DNA of 64,000 bases. Source: Rhizobium rhizoryzae (GTDB taxonomy: Bacteria; Pseudomonadota; Alphaproteobacteria; Rhizobiales; Rhizobiaceae). The stretch covers positions 2,020,501 through 2,084,500 of the forward strand of contig NZ_CP049250.1 of NCBI RefSeq assembly GCF_011046895.1. Reading direction: 5' to 3'. The translations under genes were made by a program, and so were the position numbers. Each line of letters opens with the position of its first letter. Within the stretch, counting starts at the first letter, position 1. Positions 55,278 through 64,000 of this stretch are shown piece by piece. The notes under the pieces were generated by a model, which made no database searches, was not told the DNA's origin, and worked only from the letters and a program-made list of their open reading frames with translations.

Positions 55278-55921
55278 GCGAGCTGCTGCTGAACCCAGCC
55301 TTCTACTCCGCTGCCGAGTTCCGGCGCCGTGCCCTCAACCAGTCGGGCAGCCCGCTCGATCTCGCATCCGCCGAGCATGGGGACCACATACTCAACCCTG
55401 CGATCATTGCGGAGGTTTCTGCCCGCAAGCTGAAAGATGCGGCCGTACTGATACCCGTTGTCGATGACGCCGACGGCGCGAAGATCATTTTCACGAAACG
55501 TACCGCGACATTGCGCAAGCATTCGGGTCAGATTGCATTTCCGGGCGGAGCCGTTGATCCCGAGGATGGCTCCGTTGAAAGGGCAGCAGTGCGGGAGGCC
55601 GAGGAAGAAATCGGTCTCGATCCACGCTTTGTTCAGCCGGTGGGGCGATTGCCGGATTATTTTGCCGCGACGGGCTTCCGCATCACGCCTGTGCTGTCAG
55701 TGGTTGAACGCGGTTTCGAGCTTCGGTTGAACCCGACGGAAGTGGAGCAGGTGTTCGAGGTGCCATTGTCCTTCCTGATGGACCCTGCCAACCATCAGCG
55801 CGACAGCCGCGATTTCAACGGTACAACCCATTATTTCTACCGAATGCCCTATGGCGAATGGAACATCTGGGGCATTACCGCAGGCATTCTGCGCACGCTT
55901 TACGAAAGGCTTTATGCATGA
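55274..55921 (+). CDS. NUDIX CoA pyrophosphatase-like
   Basis: 215 residues. CoA-type NUDIX signature: FTKRTATLRKHSGQIAFPGG (NUDIX + CoA motif) and AVREAEEEIGLD, so likely cleaves CoA or related pyrophosphates (NudL group). Overlaps its neighbours by 4 bases on both sides, suggesting tight coupling with cca. Confidence 0.88.
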   Translation: MSELLLNPAFYSAAEFRRRALNQSGSPLDLASAEHGDHILNPAIIAEVSARKLKDAAVLIPVVDDADGAKIIFTKRTATLRKHSGQIAFPGGAVDPEDGSVERAAVREAEEEIGLDPRFVQPVGRLPDYFAATGFRITPVLSVVERGFELRLNPTEVEQVFEVPLSFLMDPANHQRDSRDFNGTTHYFYRMPYGEWNIWGITAGILRTLYERLYA

Positions 55922-57183
55922 CGGTGAACCTTGCTCATGAGGCGTGGCTGCAGGATGCGGCTGTCCAGCGGGTGTTTGCCTTGTTGAACGCTGATGGCGG
56001 TGAAGGTCGTGTGGTTGGCGGTGCTGTCCGCAATGCCCTGATGGGCGCGCCGATCAGCGACGTGGATTTTGCCACGACCAATCTTCCGCAGGTCGTGATG
56101 GAAAGGGCTGCTGCGGCTGGCATCAAGGCTGTGCCGACCGGCATCGACCACGGGACCGTGACGCTGGTGATCGATGGTCGGGGCTTCGAGGTCACCACGC
56201 TTCGGCAGGATGTGGAAACCGACGGGCGGCGCGCAAAGGTGAGCTTCGGCACCGACTGGCAGGCGGATGCAGAGCGGCGAGACTTTACCATCAATGCGCT
56301 CTATGCAACGGCCGATGGCGATGTCGTCGATCTCGTCAACGGCTTGCCGGATATCGAGACGAAGACCCTGCGCTTCATTGGAGACGCACATCAACGTATT
56401 GCCGAGGATTACCTGCGTGTGCTGCGGTTCTTCCGGTTCTTCGCCTATTACGGATCGGGGAGGCCGGATGCCGATGGCCTGCGCGCCAGTGCGCGGGCCA
56501 AGGACAAGCTGGATAGTCTGTCTGCCGAGCGTGTGTGGTCGGAACTGCGAAAGCTGCTGGCAGCGCCTGATCCTTCGCGCGCCCTGTTGTGGATGCGCAC
56601 CTCTGGCGTGCTGACGGCGGTGCTGCCTGAAACGGAAAAATGGGGCATCGACGCGATCCATGGTCTGGTTGCGACCGAGACGGCTCTGAAATGGCAACCG
56701 GATCCCATGCTACGGCTGGCGGCGATCATCCCGCCGGACGGCGAGCGTATTCGCGTGATGGCGGACAGGCTGCGCCTGTCACGCGCGGAGGCGGAGGCTC
56801 TTCAATCATTTGCCGCAGCGCCCTCAATCACACCCGATATGGCGGGTGCCGCCCTCGATCGCGCGCTTTATCGGCAGGGCGTGACCGGGATCATCATGCG
56901 GTTGCGGCTCGCCTTGGTCAATGCCAGGGCCAAGGCCGTTGATGACAATGACGAGATGCTGAAGGCGGCCAAGCTTGACACCCTGTTGAAGCGGGCAATC
57001 GCTTTCGTGAAGCCTCAATTTCCAGTCAGCGGTGCCGATCTCGTTGAACTGGGGCTGACGCCGGGCCCAAAGTTCGGAAAGGTCCTGGGACAACTCGAGG
57101 CCGAGTGGGTCGAGCGAAATTTTGTCGACGACCGGGCAGCATTGACCACCCGGCTGGCTACAATCATTGAGCAGGCTGACTGA
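55918..57183 (+). CDS. cca: CCA tRNA nucleotidyltransferase / poly(A) polymerase family
   Basis: 421 residues from ATG 55918 (ATGA overlap with the NUDIX stop; the ORF continues upstream inside that gene). Class II nucleotidyltransferase: GGAVRN (34-39), DVD (48-50) catalytic aspartates, RRDFTINALY and RIAEDYLRVLRFFRFFA. Adds or repairs CCA at tRNA 3' ends. A C-terminal HD domain is not seen, in keeping with alphaproteobacterial forms. Confidence 0.92.
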   Translation: MTVNLAHEAWLQDAAVQRVFALLNADGGEGRVVGGAVRNALMGAPISDVDFATTNLPQVVMERAAAAGIKAVPTGIDHGTVTLVIDGRGFEVTTLRQDVETDGRRAKVSFGTDWQADAERRDFTINALYATADGDVVDLVNGLPDIETKTLRFIGDAHQRIAEDYLRVLRFFRFFAYYGSGRPDADGLRASARAKDKLDSLSAERVWSELRKLLAAPDPSRALLWMRTSGVLTAVLPETEKWGIDAIHGLVATETALKWQPDPMLRLAAIIPPDGERIRVMADRLRLSRAEAEALQSFAAAPSITPDMAGAALDRALYRQGVTGIIMRLRLALVNARAKAVDDNDEMLKAAKLDTLLKRAIAFVKPQFPVSGADLVELGLTPGPKFGKVLGQLEAEWVERNFVDDRAALTTRLATIIEQAD

Positions 57184-57189
57184 CGGCTG

Positions 57190-57390
57190 TCAGCCAGCGG
57201 GTTGTGCAGGCTCGGCACGTTCGTCGCGGATACGCTCCTTGATGTGCTCGACCATGGTTTCGCGAATAACGGTTTCGCCATGGGCCGTGCGCATGTGGTC
57301 AACAGCCCGGCGGACGATCTCCGCGTCCTGATCCGCGCGTGTATGCCAATCACAACCGGGCACCAGTGTCCCGCATTCAAACTGTCTCAT
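57190..57390 (-). CDS. DUF1059 small protein
   Basis: 66 residues from ATG 57390 (SD GGGAG). DUF1059 layout: MRQFECGTLVPGCDWHTRAD with two cysteines, VDHMRTAHGE and IRETMVEHIKERI. The C..C..H..H arrangement could bind a metal. Function unknown. Six bases from the end of cca, convergent. Confidence 0.75.
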   Translation of the reverse strand: MRQFECGTLVPGCDWHTRADQDAEIVRRAVDHMRTAHGETVIRETMVEHIKERIRDERAEPAQPAG

Positions 57391-57488
57391 GATACATCTC
57401 CCGTTTTCAACGCTCGGAGACGCGCTCCTCAACGTGTCTCCGAGGTCTAAACGGGCGGGAAACCTGCCGGTTCCCGAAAGCGATGCCT

Positions 57489-57590
57489 AGAGCGTCGGGC
57501 GACTAATCGGCAACGGCCCGCCGCTCTAAATTCTTTGTTGACGCATCCGTTGAGCGAAAAACCGGATTCCACTTTTTCGCCCGATGCTTA
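57489..57590. repeat. RIME-type intergenic palindromic repeat, copy 2
   Basis: Copy of the element at 2411-2512 (same length; a handful of substitutions, mostly in the middle). Its right end supplies the TAA stop (57588-57590) of the minus-strand 90-codon gene, just as copy 1 supplies the stop of its neighbour. Confidence 0.8.
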
Positions 57591-57860
57591 GTCCGAAAGC
57601 GCCCAGGCGTGGAAAACGGAGGGGTGAGCCGAGCCCGCCCGACGCTGTGGTTCCGACGATCCGGGGATGTTTTCATTCGCCTGGGATGCGAGTTGCCGGC
57701 GAACCTGCGCGACATAGAACGCATGGGGCAGGTCTGCATCACTGCGGGCTCTGAGTTCCGCAGCCAATCGGTCAATCAATTCGGGAGTTGCCAGCAAACG
57801 AGAGGTCTCTGTCTGCTGAGGGGTGTTCGGGGGGACTGCTACGCTGCCTGACGCGACCAT
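57588..57860 (-). CDS. Small hypothetical protein, 90 aa
   Basis: 90 residues, ATG 57860 preceded by a strong GGAGGAGG. Starts MVASGSVAVPPNTPQQTE and has a helical segment (LATPELIDRLAAELRARSDADLPHAFYVAQVRRQLA). The last codons and the stop are inside or at the edge of RIME copy 2. No family recognised. The 3' end may have been reshaped by the repeat. Confidence 0.6.
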   Translation of the reverse strand: MVASGSVAVPPNTPQQTETSRLLATPELIDRLAAELRARSDADLPHAFYVAQVRRQLASQANENIPGSSEPQRRAGSAHPSVFHAWALSD

Positions 57861-57953
57861 GATGATCCTCCTCCAGTGTAGTAATGCGGATGAGGATGAT
57901 ACGGATCTCTAGTTTGTCAATGGACTTTGCAGTCACACCCCTTCACGGGCGCG

Positions 57954-58868
57954 TCAGGGCCATTTCACCAAAGGGGGCAGGGACGACAGGATGGACTCGA
58001 CGTTGCCGCCGGTCTTCAAGCCAAAGATCGTTCCGCGGTCGTAGAGGAGATTGAACTCCACATACCGTCCGCGGCGAACCAGTTGCTCGTCGCGGTCCTG
58101 CTCGGTCCATTCCATGTTGAAGTTCTTGCGGACAAGCTGCGGATAAATATCGCGAAATGCCTTTCCGACATCCTGAGTGAAGGCGAAGTTTGCCTCCCAA
58201 CCGCCAGCTTCTTCGCGGGGATAGAGCCAATCATAGAAGATGCCGCCAATCCCGCGGGCCTCGTTGCGATGCTTGAGGAAGAAATAGTCGTCGCACCAGG
58301 ATTTGAACTTTTCGTAATCCGCGACGTGGGCATGTCTGCGGCAAGGTTCTTCCATTGCGCGATGGAAAGCCTGCGAATCAGCATCGTCCTGCGTCCGGCG
58401 CCGGTCGAGCACGGGGGTCAGATCCGCGCCGCCGCCGAACCAGAGGCCAGAGGTGACGACCATGCGTGTGTTCATATGCACGGCAGGAACATTCGGGTTC
58501 ACCGGGTGCGCGATGAGCGAGATGCCGGATGCCCAGAAACGCGGATCCTCGGACGCGCCCGGCATCTGCTTGCGGAACTCCTCGGAGAACTCGCCGTGCA
58601 CCGTGGACGTATGGACACCAACCTTTTCGAAAACGCGGCCTTCCATCATCGACATGCGACCACCGCCACCGGCGCCGCCTTCGCGTAGCCAGTCCTTCGG
58701 TCGAAAGCGACCGGGAGCGCGATCCGACAAGGGGCCGGACAGTTCATCTTCGAGGGCTTCGAACGATGCACAGATTTCATCCCGCAGATGCTCGAACCAG
58801 TGACGTGCCCGCAGCTTCTTGTCCTCGATGTCGTCGGGCAGGCCGATCGGAATCTGCGGTCGTTCCAT
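57954..58868 (-). CDS. hemF: Coproporphyrinogen III oxidase, oxygen-dependent
   Basis: 304 residues from ATG 58868 (SD GAGGA); the frame stays open to 58946. Converts coproporphyrinogen III to protoporphyrinogen IX with O2 (EC 1.3.3.3). Conserved [30 protein letters not shown] and [27 protein letters not shown] are present, with the C-terminal [16 protein letters not shown]. Soluble, homodimeric. Confidence 0.96.
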   Translation of the reverse strand: MERPQIPIGLPDDIEDKKLRARHWFEHLRDEICASFEALEDELSGPLSDRAPGRFRPKDWLREGGAGGGGRMSMMEGRVFEKVGVHTSTVHGEFSEEFRKQMPGASEDPRFWASGISLIAHPVNPNVPAVHMNTRMVVTSGLWFGGGADLTPVLDRRRTQDDADSQAFHRAMEEPCRRHAHVADYEKFKSWCDDYFFLKHRNEARGIGGIFYDWLYPREEAGGWEANFAFTQDVGKAFRDIYPQLVRKNFNMEWTEQDRDEQLVRRGRYVEFNLLYDRGTIFGLKTGGNVESILSSLPPLVKWP

Positions 58869-59016
58869 TTTGTCCTCGAATCCGCTGATGCGCGCGTGAT
58901 GAATTGGAGGGGTTCTAAACAGGCAATCGCTCGGACGCAATCGCAACCGGTGTCGCAGACGATTCGACTCGCTTTATCTCTTTCTGCTACTATCTGACTG
59001 TCAGAGGTAAGAGCGC

Positions 59017-59274
59017 ATGGCGAAATTCACATCACCGCCGCTCGACGGCTTGAAACGACGGATCGACCGGCACCGGCAGTCACAGGGTGAAGCCGGTCGG
59101 AGCCATTTCGTGCGGGAAACTTTCCGTCTTTCCAGACCGGAAGCACGCCAGAAAGCACGCGAATGGTTCGATACCTTCCCCAAGGCCGCTTACTGGACCG
59201 AGGTTGAAAGCTGGCGTCAGCTCGACGGCGATGAGATCGAATTTACGATGCGGCGACTACCGAGTGCCGATTGA
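59017..59274 (+). CDS. Small conserved-looking basic protein, 85 aa
   Basis: 85 residues, MAKFTSPPLDGLKRRIDRHRQ, then FRLSRPEARQKAREWFDTFPKAAYWTEVESWRQL. SD AGAGGTAAG. Found in my memory as a typical hypothetical in Rhizobiaceae, but no function is known. Divergent from hemF. Confidence 0.65.
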   Translation: MAKFTSPPLDGLKRRIDRHRQSQGEAGRSHFVRETFRLSRPEARQKAREWFDTFPKAAYWTEVESWRQLDGDEIEFTMRRLPSAD

Positions 59275-59397
59275 GGCTGCAATCATGCGGTATTCCGTAA
59301 AGCTTTAGCTGTTTCCGAAACGGAACCCAAAAACATTCTTCGCTAAAAGGTGCACTGAACCGGTCACGTGTAGCCGGCTCTGCTCAGCGGAGTTTTG

Positions 59398-60354
59398 ATG
59401 TCGAGTATCCTCACTGATTTGACCCGTTTACCGATTTCCGGGCGGACCGAGTCGACGCGCGCACAGCCTGTGAGGTCAGAGCGGGCCGCGCCAGCTGGCG
59501 GGGTCGCGGAAACGGCAGGTAGCGAAGCTTACTGGTCCATCGCAACGACGGTGAAGTCCAGCAGCATTTCTCTTTCCAGCGCCGAGGACGCGCAGGCTCT
59601 TTCGGCGGCGTTGACCGACAAGGCGTCCGTCGCGCTTGACGCCGCGACCGAGGTCATGTCCGACATCCAGTCGAAGCTCTATCTCGCCAAGACCCCTGGC
59701 GTTGATAAGGACGGTGTAAACTCGGCGCTTTCCGACTTGAAGGGCCGACTGTTGGACATCGCCCAGGCGGGATCGTTCCAAGGCCAGAACTGGCTTCAGA
59801 GCGAAACAGGAAAAGTGCCGAAGGTCCAGTCGATCGTGGGCTCCGTCAGCTCTGATCGGAATGGTGACGTGGCGATAAACATCATCGATTTCGATACGGC
59901 GAAATCGACCCTCGTTGCCAAGGAGGATGCAAGCGACGGACTGCTGACGCGATCCTATTCCGGCATCACAAGATCAGGTGCGCCTTATGATTATCACCTG
60001 CTAGAAGCAGGCGCCCAGATAGCAGTTCCTCCATCGTCCCGGGAGATATCGGTGTCGCGTTCCGTCGGCAATGACGAGATCGAGGGTATGCTTTCCGCCG
60101 TTGGCAGCATGATGCGCGGCCTGACGGACGCTTCCGTTGGCGTCAATGCCGCGGGCGCTCGTGTCGGCGGCGCATCGGCGACAGTTGCGCGGATCATGGA
60201 AACTGTCGGCGGTGATGTCCGAGGTTTGATCGACACCGGCATGGAGCAAGATGCCGCAAGGCTTGCTGCCCTTTCAGTTCAATCGAAACTTCGGGAAACT
60301 GGCCTCAATATTACCAATACAACAATGGCGGCTACGCTTCGCGCCCTGCAATAG
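59398..60354 (+). CDS. Orphan flagellin-like protein with divergent N-terminus
   Basis: 318 residues from ATG 59398 (SD GGAG). Residues ~45-125 follow the flagellin N-terminal domain of rhizobia (AYWSIATTVKS, ALDAATEVMSDIQ, SFQGQNWLQSE) and the last ~95 the flagellin C-terminal domain (VGVNAAGARVGGASATV, LIDTGMEQDAARLAALSVQ, LNITNTTMAATLRAL). Missing is the usual ~45-residue start (the MTSI.. D0 helix with LRSIN); a Ser/Arg/Ala-rich segment stands there. No flagellar genes are adjacent. It may be a minor filament or hook-associated protein, or a non-motility product. Confidence 0.75.
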   Translation: MSSILTDLTRLPISGRTESTRAQPVRSERAAPAGGVAETAGSEAYWSIATTVKSSSISLSSAEDAQALSAALTDKASVALDAATEVMSDIQSKLYLAKTPGVDKDGVNSALSDLKGRLLDIAQAGSFQGQNWLQSETGKVPKVQSIVGSVSSDRNGDVAINIIDFDTAKSTLVAKEDASDGLLTRSYSGITRSGAPYDYHLLEAGAQIAVPPSSREISVSRSVGNDEIEGMLSAVGSMMRGLTDASVGVNAAGARVGGASATVARIMETVGGDVRGLIDTGMEQDAARLAALSVQSKLRETGLNITNTTMAATLRALQ

Positions 60355-60423
60355 ATGTTTTTGTTTGAACCTGCCTTCGGCATGCCCCTTGTCCCTAGTA
60401 ATGCCGAGGGAGGTGGTTCGAGA

Positions 60424-60463
60424 GAAGGGGCCGGTAGAGTGTTCTACCGGCCCCTTCAATTTG
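60424..60463 (+). terminator. Terminator of flagellin-like gene
   Basis: A perfect 15-bp stem, GAAGGGGCCGGTAGA (60424-60438) with TCTACCGGCCCCTTC (60443-60457), 4-base loop, followed by AATTTGTT; about 70 bases past the stop. The same hairpin can serve the convergent gene ending at 60498. Confidence 0.8.
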
Positions 60464-60497
60464 TTCTTCTGCTGTCGCTCTGTGACCCGCCTAACGC

Positions 60498-61775
60498 TTA
60501 CTTCCCTCTGCGGAAGCCGCGCTTTGGCTTGAAGGGAAGGGGTGCCGCCACAACCTTGGTCTCTTCTGCCGGAGCAGGCGTTGTTGTTATAAGCAGGGTT
60601 TCCCGCGTGTCTTCCGGCTGCGATGGCAAGGGGACGGCCTCGATCATGACATCCGGTTGCTGACCGGCTTCCTCGGGCGGCTCATTGCTCGCTTCCGGGA
60701 CACTGTCCATTCTTGCTTCTGCCATCTCCGGCGCAGCAACGTCGATTGCGAGGGGCTGCTCTGCGGCATCTGCCGGGATGTGAGCTTCAGGCTTCTCAAC
60801 AGCAAGGCTTTGAACCTGCTCCGCTACCGGGATGATTGCCGGTGTAGACAGCAGTTCGCTCAGGAGTGCCGTTACCGGAATGTGGTTCGGCAGTTCCGTA
60901 TTCGTATGATGCAGTGCCTGCGGGACGATCCGGTCAGAGGGAATGGACTTTCGCGAATTGAGTTCGCCGAACCAATCCCATTCGCCCATGATGTCGATGA
61001 CATCCCGGAACAGCGGTGGCATGGCGATACGGGCGCTGATCGTCACGATCTTGAGTGCTCCCGCCAGTTGGCGCGCGCGTTCCTTCTCATTCTCGGCCAG
61101 ATCATAAAGCGCTTCCGACAAGACCAGATTGCCCTTCGAGTGACCGACGAGCAACTTCAGCGACAGACGAGGGTCGACCAGCAGCGCCCGTACCGTCTGG
61201 GTGTCGAGACTGCCCTGGCAAAGCTTGTCCGTGCTCAGACGGGTGGCAACACCGAATTGCGGGCGGCCGAAGAATTCATCCAGCTGTTCGAAGGCATGGC
61301 GTACGGAGTTCATGTAGCCAAACAGGAAATAGCCGCCCATGGCTTCGGTCACCGCATCTGCGAGGCCGTAACCCGAAATGACCACGGCCACCGGCTTGCC
61401 TGTCGCATCTGCGATATTGCGACCTAGCGCCGCAGAGCCGAGAGCGGAGCTGCCGACACCGGCGATCGCAAGTGTCTCGATCGTTGCTCCACCCGCCTGG
61501 AAGAAATCGTCCACGGTATCGCAAAGCCGCAGGGGATCTGCGCCTGTGGGCGGCACGATCAGGATCGCGCCTTCGGCTGCGAGACAACTGCTGATATAGA
61601 AGGCTTCTTCTGCCGTCACGCATTTGACGTCGTAGAACAGGGTGTCGAGCGTTGCGTTGCGGCGGCGCAAATGTTCCAGCGAGAGATTGCGGATCGGTGA
61701 ATGCTGGAAACGCTCCGGCAGGCTGAGAGTACGGGCAAACTGCGTGATGTTATGCGTAAATGCTGAAGGGAACAT
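60498..61775 (-). CDS. Alpha/beta-hydrolase-like protein with Pro/Ala-rich tail
   Basis: 425 residues from ATG 61775 (SD GGAGA); the ORF continues to 61853. Central GHSKG (VGHSKGNLVLSEALYDLAEN) is a lipase-type nucleophile elbow, and VVISGYGLADAVTEAMGG and FVPPTGADPL-like stretches fit an alpha/beta hydrolase with substrate unknown. The last ~110 residues are Glu/Pro/Ala-rich and end in a basic cluster (KPKRGFRRGK). Not matched to a named family; similarity to PHA-granule-associated hydrolases is possible. Confidence 0.65.
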   Translation of the reverse strand: MFPSAFTHNITQFARTLSLPERFQHSPIRNLSLEHLRRRNATLDTLFYDVKCVTAEEAFYISSCLAAEGAILIVPPTGADPLRLCDTVDDFFQAGGATIETLAIAGVGSSALGSAALGRNIADATGKPVAVVISGYGLADAVTEAMGGYFLFGYMNSVRHAFEQLDEFFGRPQFGVATRLSTDKLCQGSLDTQTVRALLVDPRLSLKLLVGHSKGNLVLSEALYDLAENEKERARQLAGALKIVTISARIAMPPLFRDVIDIMGEWDWFGELNSRKSIPSDRIVPQALHHTNTELPNHIPVTALLSELLSTPAIIPVAEQVQSLAVEKPEAHIPADAAEQPLAIDVAAPEMAEARMDSVPEASNEPPEEAGQQPDVMIEAVPLPSQPEDTRETLLITTTPAPAEETKVVAAPLPFKPKRGFRRGK

Positions 61776-61928
61776 CGACGTGTCTCCGGTTGCGGTGTTC
61801 GTTCCTAAATTATGTTCGTGACACTGGTGCGGCAGACGTTCGGGCCCGCTCACGCCATCATAATTGTGCGCTGCACACTGAGTGTGTCATAATCCTTCGC
61901 ATTCGCCAATACTACCTGTAGCTGCTTT

Positions 61929-62393
61929 TCACCGCCAGGCGATTTGCCGCAGAGCCTCGCCGGTAATCATTGCTGCGGACATGGCCACATTGATGGAACG
62001 CTGTCCTTCGACCATGGGTATGATGATTCTCGCATCCGCCGTATTGTGAACATCATCCGGCACGCCCGCGCTTTCCCTGCCGAAGAGCAGTATGTCGTTT
62101 TCAGCATATACAAAATCGGTGTAGCGCTCGGCAGCCTTTGTCGATGCCAGCACAAGCCTGCGGCCTTCGCTCAGCCGCCACGCGTCGAACCGCTGCCAGT
62201 TGACGTGACGCGTCATGGTGACGCTTGCAAGATAATCCATGCCGGCTCTTTTCAGGTTCTTGTCTGACAGCACGAAGCCGGCGGGCTCGATGATGTCGAC
62301 GCCGATGCCCATGCAGGCTGCGAGGCGGAGAATGGTGCCGGTGTTGCCGGGAATATCCGGCTGATAGAGCGCGATACGCAGGGCTGTGGTCAT
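61929..62393 (-). CDS. trmL: tRNA (cytidine(34)-2'-O)-methyltransferase
   Basis: 154 residues, SpoU/TrmD knotted methyltransferase. N-terminus IALYQPDIPGNTGTILRLAAC, middle LLFGRESAGVPDDVH, C-terminus IPMVEGQRSINVAMSAAMITGEALRQ. Methylates the wobble nucleotide of tRNALeu isoacceptors using SAM. Confidence 0.92.
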   Translation of the reverse strand: MTTALRIALYQPDIPGNTGTILRLAACMGIGVDIIEPAGFVLSDKNLKRAGMDYLASVTMTRHVNWQRFDAWRLSEGRRLVLASTKAAERYTDFVYAENDILLFGRESAGVPDDVHNTADARIIIPMVEGQRSINVAMSAAMITGEALRQIAWR

Positions 62394-62585
62394 GCGGGGT
62401 CACCAAGTCAGGGATAGAAGACGTATTGGGTTTGCCTCATCCACAGGGCCTGTCACGCGACATTCACACGATCGCGGACTTTCGAGGGCACTCCGAGATT
62501 GCGGCTTTCCAATTTTTCCCGGAGGTGCTACACGCTTCGCAACCCGAGCGCTAGACAACCAACACACCAGACAAGGAGGCCCTAC

Positions 62586-62642
62586 ATGGATATGACCGTG
62601 CGTATGCGCCTTCTCCGGCCCAATCTTGTGGCACTGGTGTGA
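62586..62642 (+). CDS. Candidate 18-codon leader ORF upstream of the ABC exporter
   Basis: Reads MDMTVRMRLLRPNLVALV. AAGGAGG sits six bases before the ATG, a near-ideal SD. The product is Arg/Leu/Val-rich. It ends 151 bases before the exporter start. No clear attenuator hairpin was found downstream, so it may instead be a regulatory uORF, a small protein, or chance. Confidence 0.4.
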   Translation: MDMTVRMRLLRPNLVALV

Positions 62643-62793
62643 GCGCTTAACGGTTCTCGCCAAACTCCCGTTTCATTTCATCTCGTGGCCGCATCATGGC
62701 CTCGCCAATTGAATTTTGCATTTGCCTCACCATGTCCCGCACCAAGTGCACGGGACGGCGGCAATGCGTTCCGATCGACGGAGCCTTTACATC

Positions 62794-64000
62794 ATGTTTT
62801 CCTGGTTCGAAAAACGTGTGAACCCTTATCCGGCGGGTGATCCCGCATTGCCCCCGAAGGGCCTGCTGGCGTTTTGCTGGTATTACACCAAGCCTGTCTG
62901 GCCCTGGCTTATGCTGCTTGGGATCTGCTCCATGGGCATAGCGGTACTGGAAGTGTTTCTCTACCAGTTCCTCGGCAATATCGTGGACTGGCTGAGCAAT
63001 GCCGACCGCGCGACATTTCTGGCTAATGAAGGCTGGCGTCTGGCTGGCATGGCGGCGCTTCTGCTGCTGGCTTTGCCTGCCTTTGGCATCGTGCATACGC
63101 TGACCATGCACCAGGTGCTGGCTGGCAACTTCCCCATGATTGCCCGCTGGCAGATGCACCGCTTCCTGCTGCGTCACTCCATGACCTTCTTTGCCAACGA
63201 ATTTGCCGGTCGCGTGTCCACCAAGGTCATGCAGACGGCGCTTGCCGTGCGCGAGGGCACGATCAAGATCATCGACGTCTTCGTCTACGCCATCAGTTTC
63301 TTCGTCTCCATGCTTGCCCTGGTCGCGACAGTGGACTGGCGGCTGGGCGTGCCGCTGGTGGTGTGGATCATCATCTACGGCCTCATTCTGCGCTTCTTCA
63401 TCCCGCGTCTGCGCAAAAGCTCCAGCGAACAGGCTGATGCGCGCTCCATGATGACGGGCCGGATCGTGGACAGCTATACCAACATCGCAACGGTGAAGCT
63501 CTTCTCCCATGCAGGGCGCGAGGAAACCTATGCCCGCGAAGGCATGGACGAATTCCTTGGTACGGTTCACCGCCAGATGCGGCAGATTTCCCTGCTCAAC
63601 ATGGCGGTCGACGTGAACAATGCCATCGTTCAGTTCTCGGTGGCCGCGCTTGGCATCTGGTTCTGGCTTCAGGGCAATGTCTCGGTGGGCGCGATTGCTG
63701 TCGCCATTGGTCTGTCCATGCGTATCAACGGCATGTCGCAGTGGATCATGTGGGAAGTGGCCGCGCTCTTCGAAAGCATTGGCACGATCTACGACGGCAT
63801 GGGCATGATGACGAAGCCGCATGACATCGTCGACAAGCCTGCGGCCAAGGCGCTCACTGTGCCGAAGGGTGAGATCGTCTACGATGGCGTTCGTTTCCAC
63901 TACGGGAAGAAGAAGGGCGTGATCGAAGACTTCTCGCTGACCATTCGTGCAGGCGAGAAGGTCGGCCTTGTTGGTCGCTCCGGTGCCGGCAAGACGACGC
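62794..64000 (+). CDS. ABC exporter (fused permease/ATPase), 3' end beyond window
   Basis: At least 402 residues. N-terminal membrane domain with about six helices (ABC_membrane): IAVLEVFLYQFLGNIVDWL, ARWQMHRFLLRHSMTFF, VDSYTNIATVKLFSHAGRE; then the ATPase begins at about 365 with VYDGVRFHYGKKKGVIEDFSLTIRAGEKVGLVG and Walker A GRSGAGKTT at the edge. A homodimeric or heterodimeric exporter of the MsbA/multidrug type; substrate unknown. GGAG lies 10 bases before the ATG. Confidence 0.9.
   Translation, partial: MFSWFEKRVNPYPAGDPALPPKGLLAFCWYYTKPVWPWLMLLGICSMGIAVLEVFLYQFLGNIVDWLSNADRATFLANEGWRLAGMAALLLLALPAFGIVHTLTMHQVLAGNFPMIARWQMHRFLLRHSMTFFANEFAGRVSTKVMQTALAVREGTIKIIDVFVYAISFFVSMLALVATVDWRLGVPLVVWIIIYGLILRFFIPRLRKSSSEQADARSMMTGRIVDSYTNIATVKLFSHAGREETYAREGMDEFLGTVHRQMRQISLLNMAVDVNNAIVQFSVAALGIWFWLQGNVSVGAIAVAIGLSMRINGMSQWIMWEVAALFESIGTIYDGMGMMTKPHDIVDKPAAKALTVPKGEIVYDGVRFHYGKKKGVIEDFSLTIRAGEKVGLVGRSGAGKTT

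Noticed and set aside
62647-63900. 417-residue minus-strand ORF, His/Asp/Arg-rich
   Set aside because: Antisense to a clear ABC exporter; the odd composition is that of a complementary-frame shadow.

Overview
The window comes from a chromosome of the family Rhizobiaceae (Agrobacterium/Rhizobium/Sinorhizobium type). Several things point there: a fused trpE(G) anthranilate synthase behind a trpL leader peptide with three Trp codons, a NolR-like ArsR regulator, a choXWV choline transporter, two copies of a RIME-type intergenic palindromic repeat, the DUF1285-NUDIX-CCA transferase block, and high-GC coding sequence with SD-led starts. No rRNA or tRNA gene, phage, insertion sequence, plasmid origin or CRISPR array was seen. 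This is ordinary core genome, and the most unusual content is in leader RNAs and a few divergent proteins.

Layout. 1-9.2 kb: carbohydrate kinase (partial) divergent from a GH13 alpha-glucosidase, an AraC regulator, an M23-fold envelope protein, adenine deaminase, a branched-chain amino acid binding protein. 9.4-16.2 kb: CorA transporter, omega-amino acid aminotransferase, NolR-like regulator with a palindromic upstream site, choline operon choX-choW-choV plus a HugZ-like FMN protein. 16.3-24.7 kb: pseudoazurin under an FNR/FixK-type box, an unknown gene plus DUF2333, a LuxR solo and PAS protein, formate-THF ligase, a diguanylate cyclase, an extensin-like peptidase-fold protein. 24.7-35.5 kb: trpL attenuator and trpE(G), a membrane-anchored phosphatase, CDF transporter with a hairpin leader, queF, DUF2076, HupE, a ClpP paralogue, an MCP, and a cold-shock gene with a structured leader followed by a small protein and rpsU.

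35.6-47.6 kb: B12-domain MerR regulator, carboxynorspermidine decarboxylase and dehydrogenase (polyamine synthesis), BenE transporter, leuL attenuator and leuA, small ECF sigma/anti-sigma pair, metallophosphoesterase, NUDIX, glutathionyl-hydroquinone reductase, two GNAT enzymes. 47.6-54.5 kb: a MoxR-DUF58-BatA/DUF4159-membrane protein operon (Bat-like system). 54.6-64 kb: DUF1285-NUDIX-cca operon, DUF1059, hemF, an orphan truncated flagellin-like protein, a GHSKG-motif hydrolase-like protein, trmL, an 18-codon ORF with a strong SD, and an ABC exporter that runs off the right edge.

Two amino acid operons (trp, leu) are read here as ribosome-mediated attenuators with leader peptide, antiterminator and terminator all visible. 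The csp leader can pair with its own Shine-Dalgarno sequence. All functions are assigned by reading motifs and remembered family features; no database search was run.
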